Shown here one piece after another: positions 46,601 to 58,600 of a stretch of DNA of 64,000 nucleotides. The notes beneath the pieces were generated by a model. It saw nothing but the letters and a program-made list of their open reading frames with translations, did no database searches and was not told where the DNA came from. This DNA is from Tiliqua scincoides (Eukaryota; Chordata; Lepidosauria; Squamata; Scincidae): positions 1,480,767 through 1,544,766 of the forward strand of contig NC_089823.1 in the NCBI RefSeq assembly GCF_035046505.1, written 5' to 3'. The translations under genes and the position numbers were made by a program. The first letter of the stretch is position 1. Every line of letters begins with the position of its first letter.

Positions 46601-49600
46601 TCTGGTCCAACAAGAAGCTGACGGAACATACCAAGATCCAGGTCTACAGAGCTTGCGTCCTGAGTACACTTCTGTACTGCAGCGAGTCATGGACTCTTCG
46701 CTTACAACAGGAGAGGAAACTGAGCGCTTTCCACATGCGCTGCCTCCGACGCATCCTCGGCATCACCTGGCAGGACAAAGTTCCAAACAACACAGTCCTG
46801 GAACGTGCTGGAATTCCTAGCATGTATTCACTGCTGAAACAGAGACGCCTGCGTTGGCTTGGTCATGTCGTGAGAATGGATGATGGCCGGATCCCAAAGG
46901 ATCTCCTCTATGGAGAACTCGTGCAAGGAAAGCGCCCTACAGGTAGACCACAGCTGCGATACAAGGACATCTGCAAGAGGGATCTGAAGGCCTTAGGGAT
47001 GGACCTCAACAAGTGGGAAACCCTGGCCTCTGAGCGGCCCGCTTGGAGGCAGGCTGTGCAGCATGGCCTTTCCCAGTTTGAAGAGACACTTTGCCAACAG
47101 TCTGAGGCTAAGAGGCAAAGAAGGAAGGCCCATAGCCAGGGAGACAGACCAGGGACAGACTGCACTTGCTCCCGGTGTGGAAGGGATTGTCACTCCCGGA
47201 TTGGCCTTTTCAGCCACACTAGACGCTGTGCCAGAACCACCTTTCAGAGCGCGATACCATAGTCTTTCGAGACTGAAGGTTGCCAATACAAGTTAATAAC
47301 TTATTCTAGCCATAGTTTTTTTATTGTTTAGAGACCCAATTCCATACCTCCGTTGGTTGATTCCCATATCCTCCAGGGATGTGGATACCCCCAATTGACA
47401 ATCCCTTTCTAGGGCATGTGACAATATGACATGAACTGCCTGGGGAAAAACTCATAGTTGGGGGAGAGAATGTGCATGAACAGTGTTGGGGGACCCCCCC
47501 AGAGGAGCACCGTGGTCCCCTGCCCCTTTGAAATCATGTATGCCTGCCAGCTTTCCCGTTCTAGTATGTGAATGCCAGTCCTCCTTCATGCCACCACTCT
47601 CATGGCAAAAAAGGACTGCAGAATACTGCTACTGCCTGCTACCCACCGCTTTCTTTCCTTGGGAAGCTAAGGAGACTCAACCAAATGCAGGCTATCAGAC
47701 AATGGTGGTGGTTCTTCAAGGGCTGTTTCCCAGTTCCCAGATGTCTCCCCTCCCCTAAAACTGCACTGGGGACCAGGGCATTAAGGGATTGGTAAACAGA
47801 GTATGGTTTACTGTTTTCTGCTCCCAACAAGCTTCCCCATTGAGTCCTGGGAACAGTGGTAGTGTGGAACCCATAACTGCTATGGGATAGCAGGAGTCAA
47901 CTGGGCATATCTGTTGGCCCCCAAAATGTGTTATGTGGGATCCTTGCTGCCTCCCCCCCTTGGGCTTTCTCCTAGGCAACCACTACCTGGTGCTGCAGGG
48001 TCCTTGGGACTAGGAGGAAACTGATGCTGGCAATAGCTTCCATCGTTTGAGGAGCCTGGAGTTGGATGGATGGATACCACCATGGGGAGCCCCTGCATGC
48101 ATGTACTTAGGACATTTAACTATTAAACTACTATCCTGGCCCGAGAAGTTAAGGCGGCCCCAGCCAAATATAGGCTAAATTGTGGATTGTGCTTGAAAAG
48201 TTTATGTAGACTTCTTTCTCTGGTCCTACTTGAGTTTTCAGATTTGTTGGAGCCAGTCAGAGGCTTTGTTAGAACGGAGCAACTAATATTCTGATCAGTG
48301 ACCTGTGGGTCTAGGCTCTCTTATAGGCTATAGGCCTCTCTTTAGCTCCACACCACCAAATGGGTTTTTTTCTCTCCTAGGCAGTCTATGATGTATTGAA
48401 CTTGAACAAGAACCTCTAGGGCTTGTAGTTTTAGGAAACAGAGAGGTGTGTCCCCTGTGTCAGTGGTTCTCAAACTCTGAGGGAGTTTTACTCTCTCAGT
48501 AAGTCTTTGTGGGGGAGGTTCTAGGGCAGTGACGCGATCCCCAGGATTGCATCGCTAAGGAGGGATGAGGGGGGATGCTTCTGACTTACGTTATGTAGGC
48601 AGGACACCAGGAGGTGCAGGGAGTCCTGCGCAGCGCTCGCTGAGGCTTGTAAAGTTCAGAAACAGCAGGAGCAAAGCTCCTCCTGCAAAATGGAAGTGCT
48701 TTGTGCCTGCTTTTTCTGAATGTTCCGAGCCTCGCGGTGCGCTGTGGAGGGCTGCGCAGGGCTCCCTGCACTTCCTGCAGCCTGCTGCAGCCCTGCCTAC
48801 ATAATGTAAGTCAGAAGCACCCCCCTCGCCCCCCATACGGACACAATCCTGGGGATCACTTCCTTCCCTTTCCCCGCCCCCTTTCAGGGGAAACCTTTAC
48901 ACGAACTGGTGGGTCACGACCCACCAGTTTGAGAACCACTGCTCTGTGTGATTGACTTTCTCAAGAACTGCAAGTTCCAGAGCCCTTTTGTTCCTACTGG
49001 TTTTTCTTGTGCATAGGTAGGTGCATATGGCAGAAAGAGGAGCACTATAGTAATTGAAGGCATTAAGATGCAAGAGGCGGCAGGTGGCAGCTCTGCTAAT
49101 AGCATTCACAGGTCTGAGGCCACTTCCAAGTGCATGAGTTTTGTCTCTTGAGTGCACTGAAGAACTAACACTAGATCAGAGAAGCAAAATCTTTCCTAAA
49201 AGGTCATTTGTTGTATGGTCATATTTCATGCACTACGTGTCATACAGTCAGTCAGAAATAAAAGGAGCTCACTGCAGACACTCGCTGATAAGTCAGTCTC
49301 ACAAATAAGTCGAGAGCAGGTTTTGAGCAAAAAATCTGTGAGCCTCCGATAAGACGGGGGTTAAACTTAGGGGGTGTGTGAATCTGACAAATTTTGTTTG
49401 ATTTTACCTGAGGCCAGATCTTGAAAAATAACCTACCAGTAGTTCTTACCTAAGAACTGTATAGTCTCTGATTTATTAAAAACATAGTATGTATTAAAAA
49501 CGCAGTGTGCATACATAGTATGTGTATGTATATGTACATAAACGTGTATGTACATAGTATGTATACATAGCATAACAAAAACACTATTAAAATGGGGTGT

Positions 49601-52600
49601 GTACATGGTATGTATACGTGTGTGTTGGCATCCTTCAGTCTCGGAAGACTATGGTATCACACTCTGAACAGTGGTTCTGGAACAGAGTGTCCTCTCCAGT
49701 GCGTGAAGCCTGGATAAAGTAGATATGGAGGATAAACTGTTTCCTATGCAGCAAATCCCCGCTCTCCATGTCGCTGAAATGGTCCAATGGAAAGGCAGAA
49801 CCCAATACGGTTGGTTCCAGAGGCGTCGCAGGAGTTGCCAGAACATGACTGTGTTCAGCCATGAACTGCCTTAGATTTTGGATTTTGCTTTGGGGTTGAC
49901 TCTTGAAACCTTTTCCACAACTGGATGTAGCCACAAGGCAGTGGAGGTTTGGGATCAGAGTTTTCCTTCTCTCAGATGAGCTGCCTTCCCAGGCTAATGA
50001 GTCCCATCTACCCAGTAGCTGTTTAGTCACCTCTTACGACAAGTACAACCTCAAACTGAGGGCCTATTCTTATCCCCAGCCCCCAGGGGACTATGCATAC
50101 ATAGCATAAACATTATTAGAAACAGTCTCTAATTTATTAAAAACCATGATCTATTTCATAGATCATAAGGTACATTTTTATTCATTAGCTTTTAAAATTG
50201 TATTCTTCACAACCTTTTTGAAAACACTATAAAGAGTGAGGCCACAACCCCGTCCATACTTTCCTGGGAGTAAACACCATTGACTTTAATGGGACTTATT
50301 TCTGAGTAGACAAGCCTAGGTTTGGGCTCTTAAGTCAACAGCATACCATATGCTGTAAACAGCATACCAGTATAATCATTACTCGAATCCTCCTTTAAGG
50401 TGCCTTGTGTGCTAAGTCAGAAACTCTATACATAGAACACACAGCATACAACTGGGAGGGTGCAATTCAATTCATGGCAGAGAGACAAATAACAAGGAGT
50501 GACTGTGCAAGTGCAGCTGCACATAGTTGCACCCGATTTGCTATGAAGTAGATCCTCCTCAAAGGACAGGCAGCGGTGCCTCCTCTGGGCCTGGGGGGAG
50601 GTATCCCAGCAGCTGCTCCGCCTGCACCCAACCAGTCCCCCCATTGTGCCTGGAGCTGTAGAACGCGCTACAGTCCTGGCGCCTGCTGAGGTAGGGAGCC
50701 GAGTGGGGGCATTCTGGCTGCTGCTGCCAGCTCCACCACCAGACCAACAGAGCAGGGAGCGTGTGGAGAGCGTCCTGCACTACCCACTCCCTGCCTGCCG
50801 CAGCCGCGCACATGGGAGTGGGCAGTGCAGGATGCTCCCTGTGCGCTCGCTGCCCTCTGTTGGTCTGGCGGCAGCAACAGCCAGCCTGCCCCCGCTCCAC
50901 TTCCTTCCCCTGCAGGCGGCAGGACTGAGGAGGGGAGTGCACGCGGTGGGTTCTGAGAGGGTGTGAAGGAGCCCCGGACTGCAGGCTGCCCCCACACACC
51001 CTGCTTCCTCTGAGGCTCTTCTATCTCCAGGCACAACGGGGGGAACCAGCTGGGAGCAGTCAGGTGGGGGGTGCAGCTGCCAGGAATGCTGCCCATCCTG
51101 AAGAATTCTTCCATCACCTGGGTGTAGATGGCCTTCTCTGTCTGCCTGGTGACTGCGGGGTTAAGGCGAGGGGGCGATTCACCCAGGATTTGGGGGCACA
51201 AATTTCTCGCTGTACAGGCAAGTATCTGTGGTAAAGGAACTTAAGTTAGAAGACACCAATGAAGCATCAAATCCTTCAGAACAGACAATTGGTTTACAAG
51301 TACAATATACCTTTGACTGGAACCTGTAGAAATGCTGCTTGGGCAGTGCTCCAAAGTGTACTGCCTTTGCCCAGTGATTGTATGTTGATATAGTTTGAAA
51401 AAAATAATAGTTGGCAAGAAAGATGTGTTCTGTGTTGGGTATGTCAGTGCTTTCTCTGCCTCTATCCTTTAAAAACATTTACATGTGTTATACTTGCTGT
51501 GCCATTGGGAAATCCACCCCAAGTGCCCTCTAGGCATGGGAGGGGGTGAGGGGCAGAGAAGCAATGCTCAGGAAATGGAAGGATGTCAACAGAATTGCTT
51601 AAATTTGTCTCTCTGAAGTTCTAGGCAGGGGATTGTTTTCCACATGGGTTTGTGATTGATTGAAAAAGCAGCATATTCTGAAAATTTTCAATGGATCAAG
51701 TGGGGAGGAGGTGCCAGGTGGTGGTGGGTTGTTTAGATGTTGCTCGCTGTCTTGATTCTTGATTTAGAAAGTTACCCGAAGAGAGAGAGGAAGTGGAGGC
51801 AGGGGAATCGTTTGTATTTGGGAATACTTCTAATCTAATTTCAGAGTCTCTTAGGAAATTCAAAAATGGTCTTACATCTGTGTGTTCAAGTAAGGCAAGC
51901 AATGCCATTTTGCTGCAAATGGGCTGGCCAGTTTGGGCTTACTGGAGCTATTAAGGTATAGATTAGTTGGTTAGAACTGTGATTTGGAATGAGTGAATGT
52001 GCGGGGGGGAGGGGGGTAGGATGGGTTAGAACAAGCTTACAATATGAATGATGATGCTGCAGGAAGAAGGCCTTCAGTGCTCTAGAAGTGACTGCAACTC
52101 TTCTTACAGGATGAAGTTCACAGTCATGGCTGCCCTCCAAGTCTGCCACCCTCAGATGTGTGGGCAGGTGGGATTGCTGCCTCCACTCTGCCCAGGCCTT
52201 CTGAGGGAAGGCCTTATCTTGCTGTTCTGAGGGTGGGCCCTATGGTTCAGTCTCTGTGGAGCCATCAACTGTAGTCAGGCAACCAGAACTCTGCTGTGCT
52301 TCTTGATGCAGGAAACTCAAGGGAGTGCTCTGGTGGCTAATTTTAAAAAAGCTATGTGCCACCTCTCAATTAGGTATCTGGCAGTACCTTTTAAAGAGCA
52401 CACTGTAATGCCTGTAGGGAATTCAGCAATGAGATGCTGCAATTCCTGGCTGTCCTCCAGCTAGCCTTGAAGTACCAGAAGTAGTGCCTTGGAAGGATTT
52501 TAATAGTTGGGTAGGTTCCTGTGGGAGCAGGTGGTCCCTCAGGTGTCCTGGTCTGAGACTCTCTTAGGCAGCTGTCTTGAACATGGTACAGCCATGCTGG

Positions 52601-55600
52601 GTTGTGAACCCAACCCTGCTTGTTGTCTCTTAATTGCTGCAAAAGGCAGCACCTCACTGGAAGGGCCATCTCTCTTTTGCATGCAAGGGGCTCCATGTTC
52701 AGTCACTGGTAACATCTCCTGAGAGGGAGGGGAAAGAGAGATCCTCAGTTGAGACCCTGGAGATCTGCTGCCAGTCAGTGGAGATAAATCTGACCTTGAC
52801 GGATAGAAGGTTGACTCGACTGGTGAAAAACTGCTATGTGCTTAACATAGCACATAACTATTGGTTTGTTAATTGAAATGTTATGGCTTCCAAGCTATTT
52901 CCTGCCAGTGTATTGTAGTTTGAACAATTCCAGAGGATTCCCGGTCTTTGCCTCAGACTCTTTCTCTGCTTCCAACCATTTAGGATCTGGTTCTTTTTCT
53001 CTTTTCAGATTTCGGGACAAGTACAAGCAGTGGTGGCCTGTTTGGGACCACAAACACAACATCCAACCCATTTGGGGGTACGTCTGGCTCTCTGTTTGGA
53101 ACAACTAGTTTTACCACTGTTCCAACTGGTACTACCATTAAATTCAATGTAAGTACATAATATTTATTTTTGAAGACTAGTTCCAGCCCTTGCACTGAAC
53201 TGTTCTGTTCATTACGCTTTAATCTTGATAGGTTTAGGAATGCAATAAAGCAGCAGCGGGACCCACTTTTTAGAATGAGAATCTGTCAGGACTCACTGGA
53301 AGTGATGTCATGACTGGAAGTGACATCATCAAGCAGGAAAATTTTGAACAATCCTAGGTTGCAATCCTACCCATACTTACCCAGGAGTAAGCCCCGTTAA
53401 CTATCATTGTTAAAAGAATATACATTTAAAATTACAGGTCTGTAACATTTTCCCAAATGCAGTCACATACCACGGTAGCATCAAGTCTCATATATTAAAA
53501 ATAAAATATTGAACTGAATTGGGACCCACCTGAAATTGGCTTGCGACCTACCTAGTGGGTCCCAACCCACAGTTTGAGAAACACTGCAATAAAGGATACA
53601 TGGGTTTTACCCTTTGGTAAAAGTGTTGTACTGCAAGCATGACTGGAGGATCTTGGCCCAAAATATTACTCTCATTGGGGTTTGTTAACTTCTCTGAATT
53701 GTGGCTTATAAATGTGTGACAGTTTTGAGTAAATGCTTGTATAGTTTGAGAGTTGAACTTCACTGATAAACAAAGATCTAAAGCATTTCAGGAAATTGTC
53801 ACAATAAGAAACTTGAGTTCTTATTACACTAACTAGAACAATTGATACCAAATTCAGGTTTATTTTGATACTACTTTAATCTCAAATGCAGGAGTATGAG
53901 AAGTGCTTAGTACCACTTGTTGTTCTAATTCTTCTTATTCAAGATTTGTGTTGATTTGGATCCAGAAGTGTATGTGCTCATAAGCAGAGCAAGAAATTGA
54001 GATGTTTACTTGTGAATAGCACAGTTTGACCAATGAGTTGGGACTTGGCTTCTGCATGATCGCTACCTGAATTAGTTGTTGACCCAATGTGTGGCAGCAG
54101 TGAACAGGGCTAATTCCATGCTTGGGATCGTTAGGAAAGGCATTGAGAAGAAGACAGCTAATATGGTAATGCCATTGTACAAATCGATGGTAAGGCCACA
54201 CCTGGAGTATTGCGTCCAGATCTGGTCACCACATCTCAAAAAGGATATAGTGGAGATGGAAAAGGTGCGAAAGAGAGCAACCAAAATGATTACTGGGCTG
54301 GGGCACCTTCCTTATGAGGAAAGGCTATGGCGTTTGGGCCTCTTCAGCCTAGAAAAGGGGGACATGATTGAGACATACAAAACTATGCAGGGGATGGACA
54401 GAGTGGATAGAGAGATGCTCTTTTCCCTCTCACAAAACACCAGAACCAGGGGACATCCACGAAAGTTGAGTTTTGGGAGAGTTAGGACAGACAGAAGAAA
54501 ATATTTCTTTACCCGGTGTGTAATTAGTTTGTGGAACTCCTTGCCACAGGAAGTAGTGATGGCATCTTACCTAGATGGCTTTAAGAGGGGATTGGACAAA
54601 TTTCTGGAGGAGAAGTTCATTACGGGTTACAAGTCATAGTAGGTATGTGCAGGTTCTTGGTTTTAGAGGCAGGCTGCCTCTGATTGCCAGATGCAGGGGA
54701 AGACACCAGGATGCAGGTTGTATCTGTTGTTTAGTGTGCTCCCTGGGGCATTTGGTAGGCCACTGTGAGATACAGGAAGCTGGACTAGATGGGCCTTTGG
54801 CCTGATCCAGCAGGGCTGTTATGTTCTTAAGTTGTTTACGTGCAGAGCAGGTGCATGAGGCATTCTCAAGGGAAATCTTTTTAGTGCATGGACCCCTTTA
54901 AGGGGCCAGTGGAAGACCTGATCTTGAGGGTTCTGTATCAGTTGGAGTAAAAAATGCAGAGATGTGGCAACGGCAAGAGCTACTTTGGTTGCATGCCACA
55001 ATGAGGATGGGGATCTCTCCTGCTCAGGCACTTTTGAGAGAAAAATGAGGTGCAGTGGGCACAGACTGAGAAAGTTGCCTTCCAGTTAGGGAGGGGCCTT
55101 CACAGTGCAGCCAGCCTAGAGTGAGAGCAGAGGCAGCATGTCACTTAGCACCAAGAAGGTTGGAAAGCGTTTGCGCCCTCAGCAGAGCCAGGCAAGTAAA
55201 GTACTGTGGCTTCTCTTTGTGTCCTTATCCTTCTCCTCCCTGGAACTCTGGCAGGAATCTAAACCTGGATTTTTCACATCCAGGCTCAGTGCTCTACCTG
55301 CTGCTCCATGCTGACTTTTTAAAAATGTTTGCCACTAAGCAGCAGGTCAGGTGTTCACAGTAGCTGCTCCATTTGTGTGATTGATGACTGATCTTGCAAA
55401 AATTTTATCTAGCACCTGTGAAGTGGGACTCAAGCTTTTGGAGTCTTGACTAGTTTTCTCTTGCAGCCACCAACTGGCACTGACACAATGGTGAAATCTG
55501 GCGTCAGCACAAACATCAACACGAAACATCAGTGTATTACTGCTATGAAAGAATATGAGAGCAAATCATTGGAGGTCAGTCTATTGAATGCATCTGTGTT

Positions 55601-58600
55601 TGTCTACTTGTCATCAACCCATGGTCCAGACCCTGGGATGCTTTACTCTGCATCCATGAGGAGAGAGAGAGCCTTTCTTTTCAGGGGAAAGACTTGGCCA
55701 GACTAGGTAGAATGAACCAATTTGTAGTGGATGCTATAATGGATAGAAAAAACTGTGTGCTATTCTCCTTTTTCTAATCAGAAGTGTGATTACTAAGGAC
55801 TATCCCAGCCTCTGTGTGTACCTCTCTTCCATTTTAGAGTTCTTGCACATCTTATGGTACAATCTTGTACATGTCTGCTCAAAAGTAAGTCCTAGGAGCT
55901 ACTCCCAAATACACATGTATAGGATTTGTGCCATAGGATTTGTTGCCCCTCTTGGATGCAATTAGCCTTTTGCCCATGCAGGGAGTGGGGTTGAGTCAAT
56001 TCCTTGAACATGCAGCTCCTGGCTGAAAGCTGCCAAAGCTTAGAGCATACAACCTCTTTGCCTGTCCTCATGCTACTTTTCGGGTAGGGAGGTTTCTGCA
56101 TTTCAAAAAGTTAAAATGGAACTGAGACACGGGGTAAGATGCACATGTGCTTTCACCTCTGGCTCCGCACCAGGATTGGGCTTGCACAGTGGATTGCATC
56201 ATGTCTCAGTTGTCAAAGGAAAGACTGGTGCTTCAGTTTCTGAGACTCTGCTAATGCCTGCTTTGATGAAGGTGATGGCAAAACCGCTTTTTTCTGTGCT
56301 TTGAGAGCAGAGCTGCGCGTGCTGCTGCGTCCAATGCTTGCTTTATCCCAGTGTTTGTCAACCAGTGGCACGGGTACCACCAGTAGTACTCGAGATGGTA
56401 TCTGGTGGTACTCATGGGACCTCTGGACACCTGCTGCCCAGCACCGATGCCAGGAATGCAATACAACAAGCAGCAGTAGGAAGCTTGGCAGGCAGAGCTA
56501 CAAAGCATACTTTTCTGCACTTGAAAAGGCCCTCCTTTCCACCCTGAATCTCCATTGGTGTTTGTCGTGTTGCATCTGGTCTTCTATTCCAGAAGTAACT
56601 GGCAATGATGTCATTGCCGCGTTCGATGGTCCTTCGAATAGGTGGACCATGTGAAGTGGTAAGGCAGAGGACAAGCATTGAGAAACACTGCTTTTTCATT
56701 TTGGGCTGCAGGGCTATGGTGGGGTGGGGAGAGAGGAAACAGCAGCATCCCGCAGGGTATTACTGTGCCTGAAAGATGTTCCTCACTTAGGAGCTTCGTC
56801 TGGAAGACTATCAAGCCAACAGGAAAGGTCCCTCCAACCCAGTCGGAGCTGGAGCCACTCCAGGGCTCTTTGGATCATCCAGTGCTACATCCAGCGCAGC
56901 CACAGGGCTCTTCGGTTCCTCCACCACCAATACAGGCTTCTCATATGGACAGAATAAAACAGGCTTTGGAACCAGTAAGTGTCAGAGCGTGTGTGTGGCT
57001 CATGCGGGATGCACCTGCTTTGGCTGCTGGATTTACCAAGTTTACGCAGATTTATACAGAACCTTGTGCCATCGCCACGGAATCTTATCTGATCAGAGCA
57101 GTTTCCCTTATTGGACAAAAAGGCTGCTTGTTGCAAGCATCATGTCTTTGGGGCTACGGGCTGTGAACATGGGAGTAGGGGGGGGGGGCAGCACTATCTT
57201 TCAGAGCAGAGAGAGGGAGGCCAAGAAAGTCAGTGAAGATGTTACAAATCTCAGAAAGAAGTGGAGTTGTCAGTTTTACAAGGATAGTACTTGGCCAGCA
57301 TGGAAGGGCCTTAGCTTGATTTGATACCTTGTGCAACGAGCAGGTGTCATTCCCTGCTGGTGGAGTGACACCTCTGTAGCAATCAGCTCCTTTGCTGGCC
57401 GTTATGCTTGGAACTTGTGGTCCTTCTCAGCTTTTCAGTGGAGCCTTGGCCTGATTCCTCCAGTCTCATCCCCAGTTGAAACAGCATCTGCTCGTGTTGC
57501 TCTTTCCCTTTCTGGCCTCCCTGCCGTTGCTTTTCAGGGGGCATCTCTTTCCTCTGAAGCCCTGTAAAGCACCTTACACAGGGATATCGCTTGGTAAAGA
57601 TGTAGCAGTGTGCTCCAACTTTTCTGTTCCAGGTACAACAGGCTTTGGGTCGGGAACAGGAGGCCTCTTTGGTCAGGCTCAGCAAACCACCAGCCTCTTC
57701 AACAAGCCGTTTGGACAGGCCACAACCGCCCAGAATACTGGTTTTTCATTTGGGAACACCAGCACCCTTGGGCAACCCAACACAAACACAATGGTAGGAT
57801 AATAAGGACTGTAACAATCTTGAAGGAAGTCCCTAACTCCTGGTGACTGAATGCGTTAAACCTGCCACTCCTTCCTTAGAACCCTTCAGGAAAATTCTCT
57901 TTCCTTGTTCAGTCTGACCTGTTCATATCTTGTGGCCTCGTCATCTCCAGAGACTGTGCCAGGTTTGTAATTGGCACAACGTGTTGCCTCAGCACCCTCT
58001 AATGTATCTCATGAACACTTGTTTGGAGGGCTTGAAAGGGTCGTTTCAGGCAGAAGAGAGTAGCTTACACAGTCAGAGTTGATCATTCACAATTAAAACT
58101 GGGAGAGAATGCCACCTGCTTGGTGAGCAGAGCATGCTGTGTGCCAGGCATGGAGTGAGGCAGGAGAGTTTGAATCTCCCCTTGCAACTCTGCCTTGATT
58201 ACTGTGTGCACCCCAGGGGGTTCACTCTGCCTTTTCATTGGGCAGCTATTAAGAACATTAAGCTATTAAGAACATTAGAACTTGTTCTGCTGTAAAAAAT
58301 AATACTGAACAGTGTTCTGTCTCTCCTTCCCTGTGTTGCCCAGTTTCTTTACTTAGTTCATGTGGAAATGTCTGTATGTAGTAGACTGTATCTGCTGAGA
58401 AATGAAGGTGGGCTGGGTATTCAGCTCATCCAGACAGTGAGTGTGTGGCCCTTAATGCTTGTGTTCAGGAATTGCATCAGAGAAGCCCAACATGAAAAGG
58501 AGCTTACTTGGTTGGATGGGAGGATTCCCATCCCCTTAATATTCAAGGGTATGATGGGGAACCTGGGTAAGGAATGTGCTGCTCAGCTGAAGAGGTTAGC

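Noticed and set aside
46060-47262. 400-aa open frame as a host gene
   Set aside because: It carries LINE RT motifs, is flanked by a 12-bp target duplication, and its C-terminal half recurs at 16139-16740.
48565-48836. Overlapping frames on both strands as small genes
   Set aside because: They mirror each other because the DNA is the palindromic hAT-type element.
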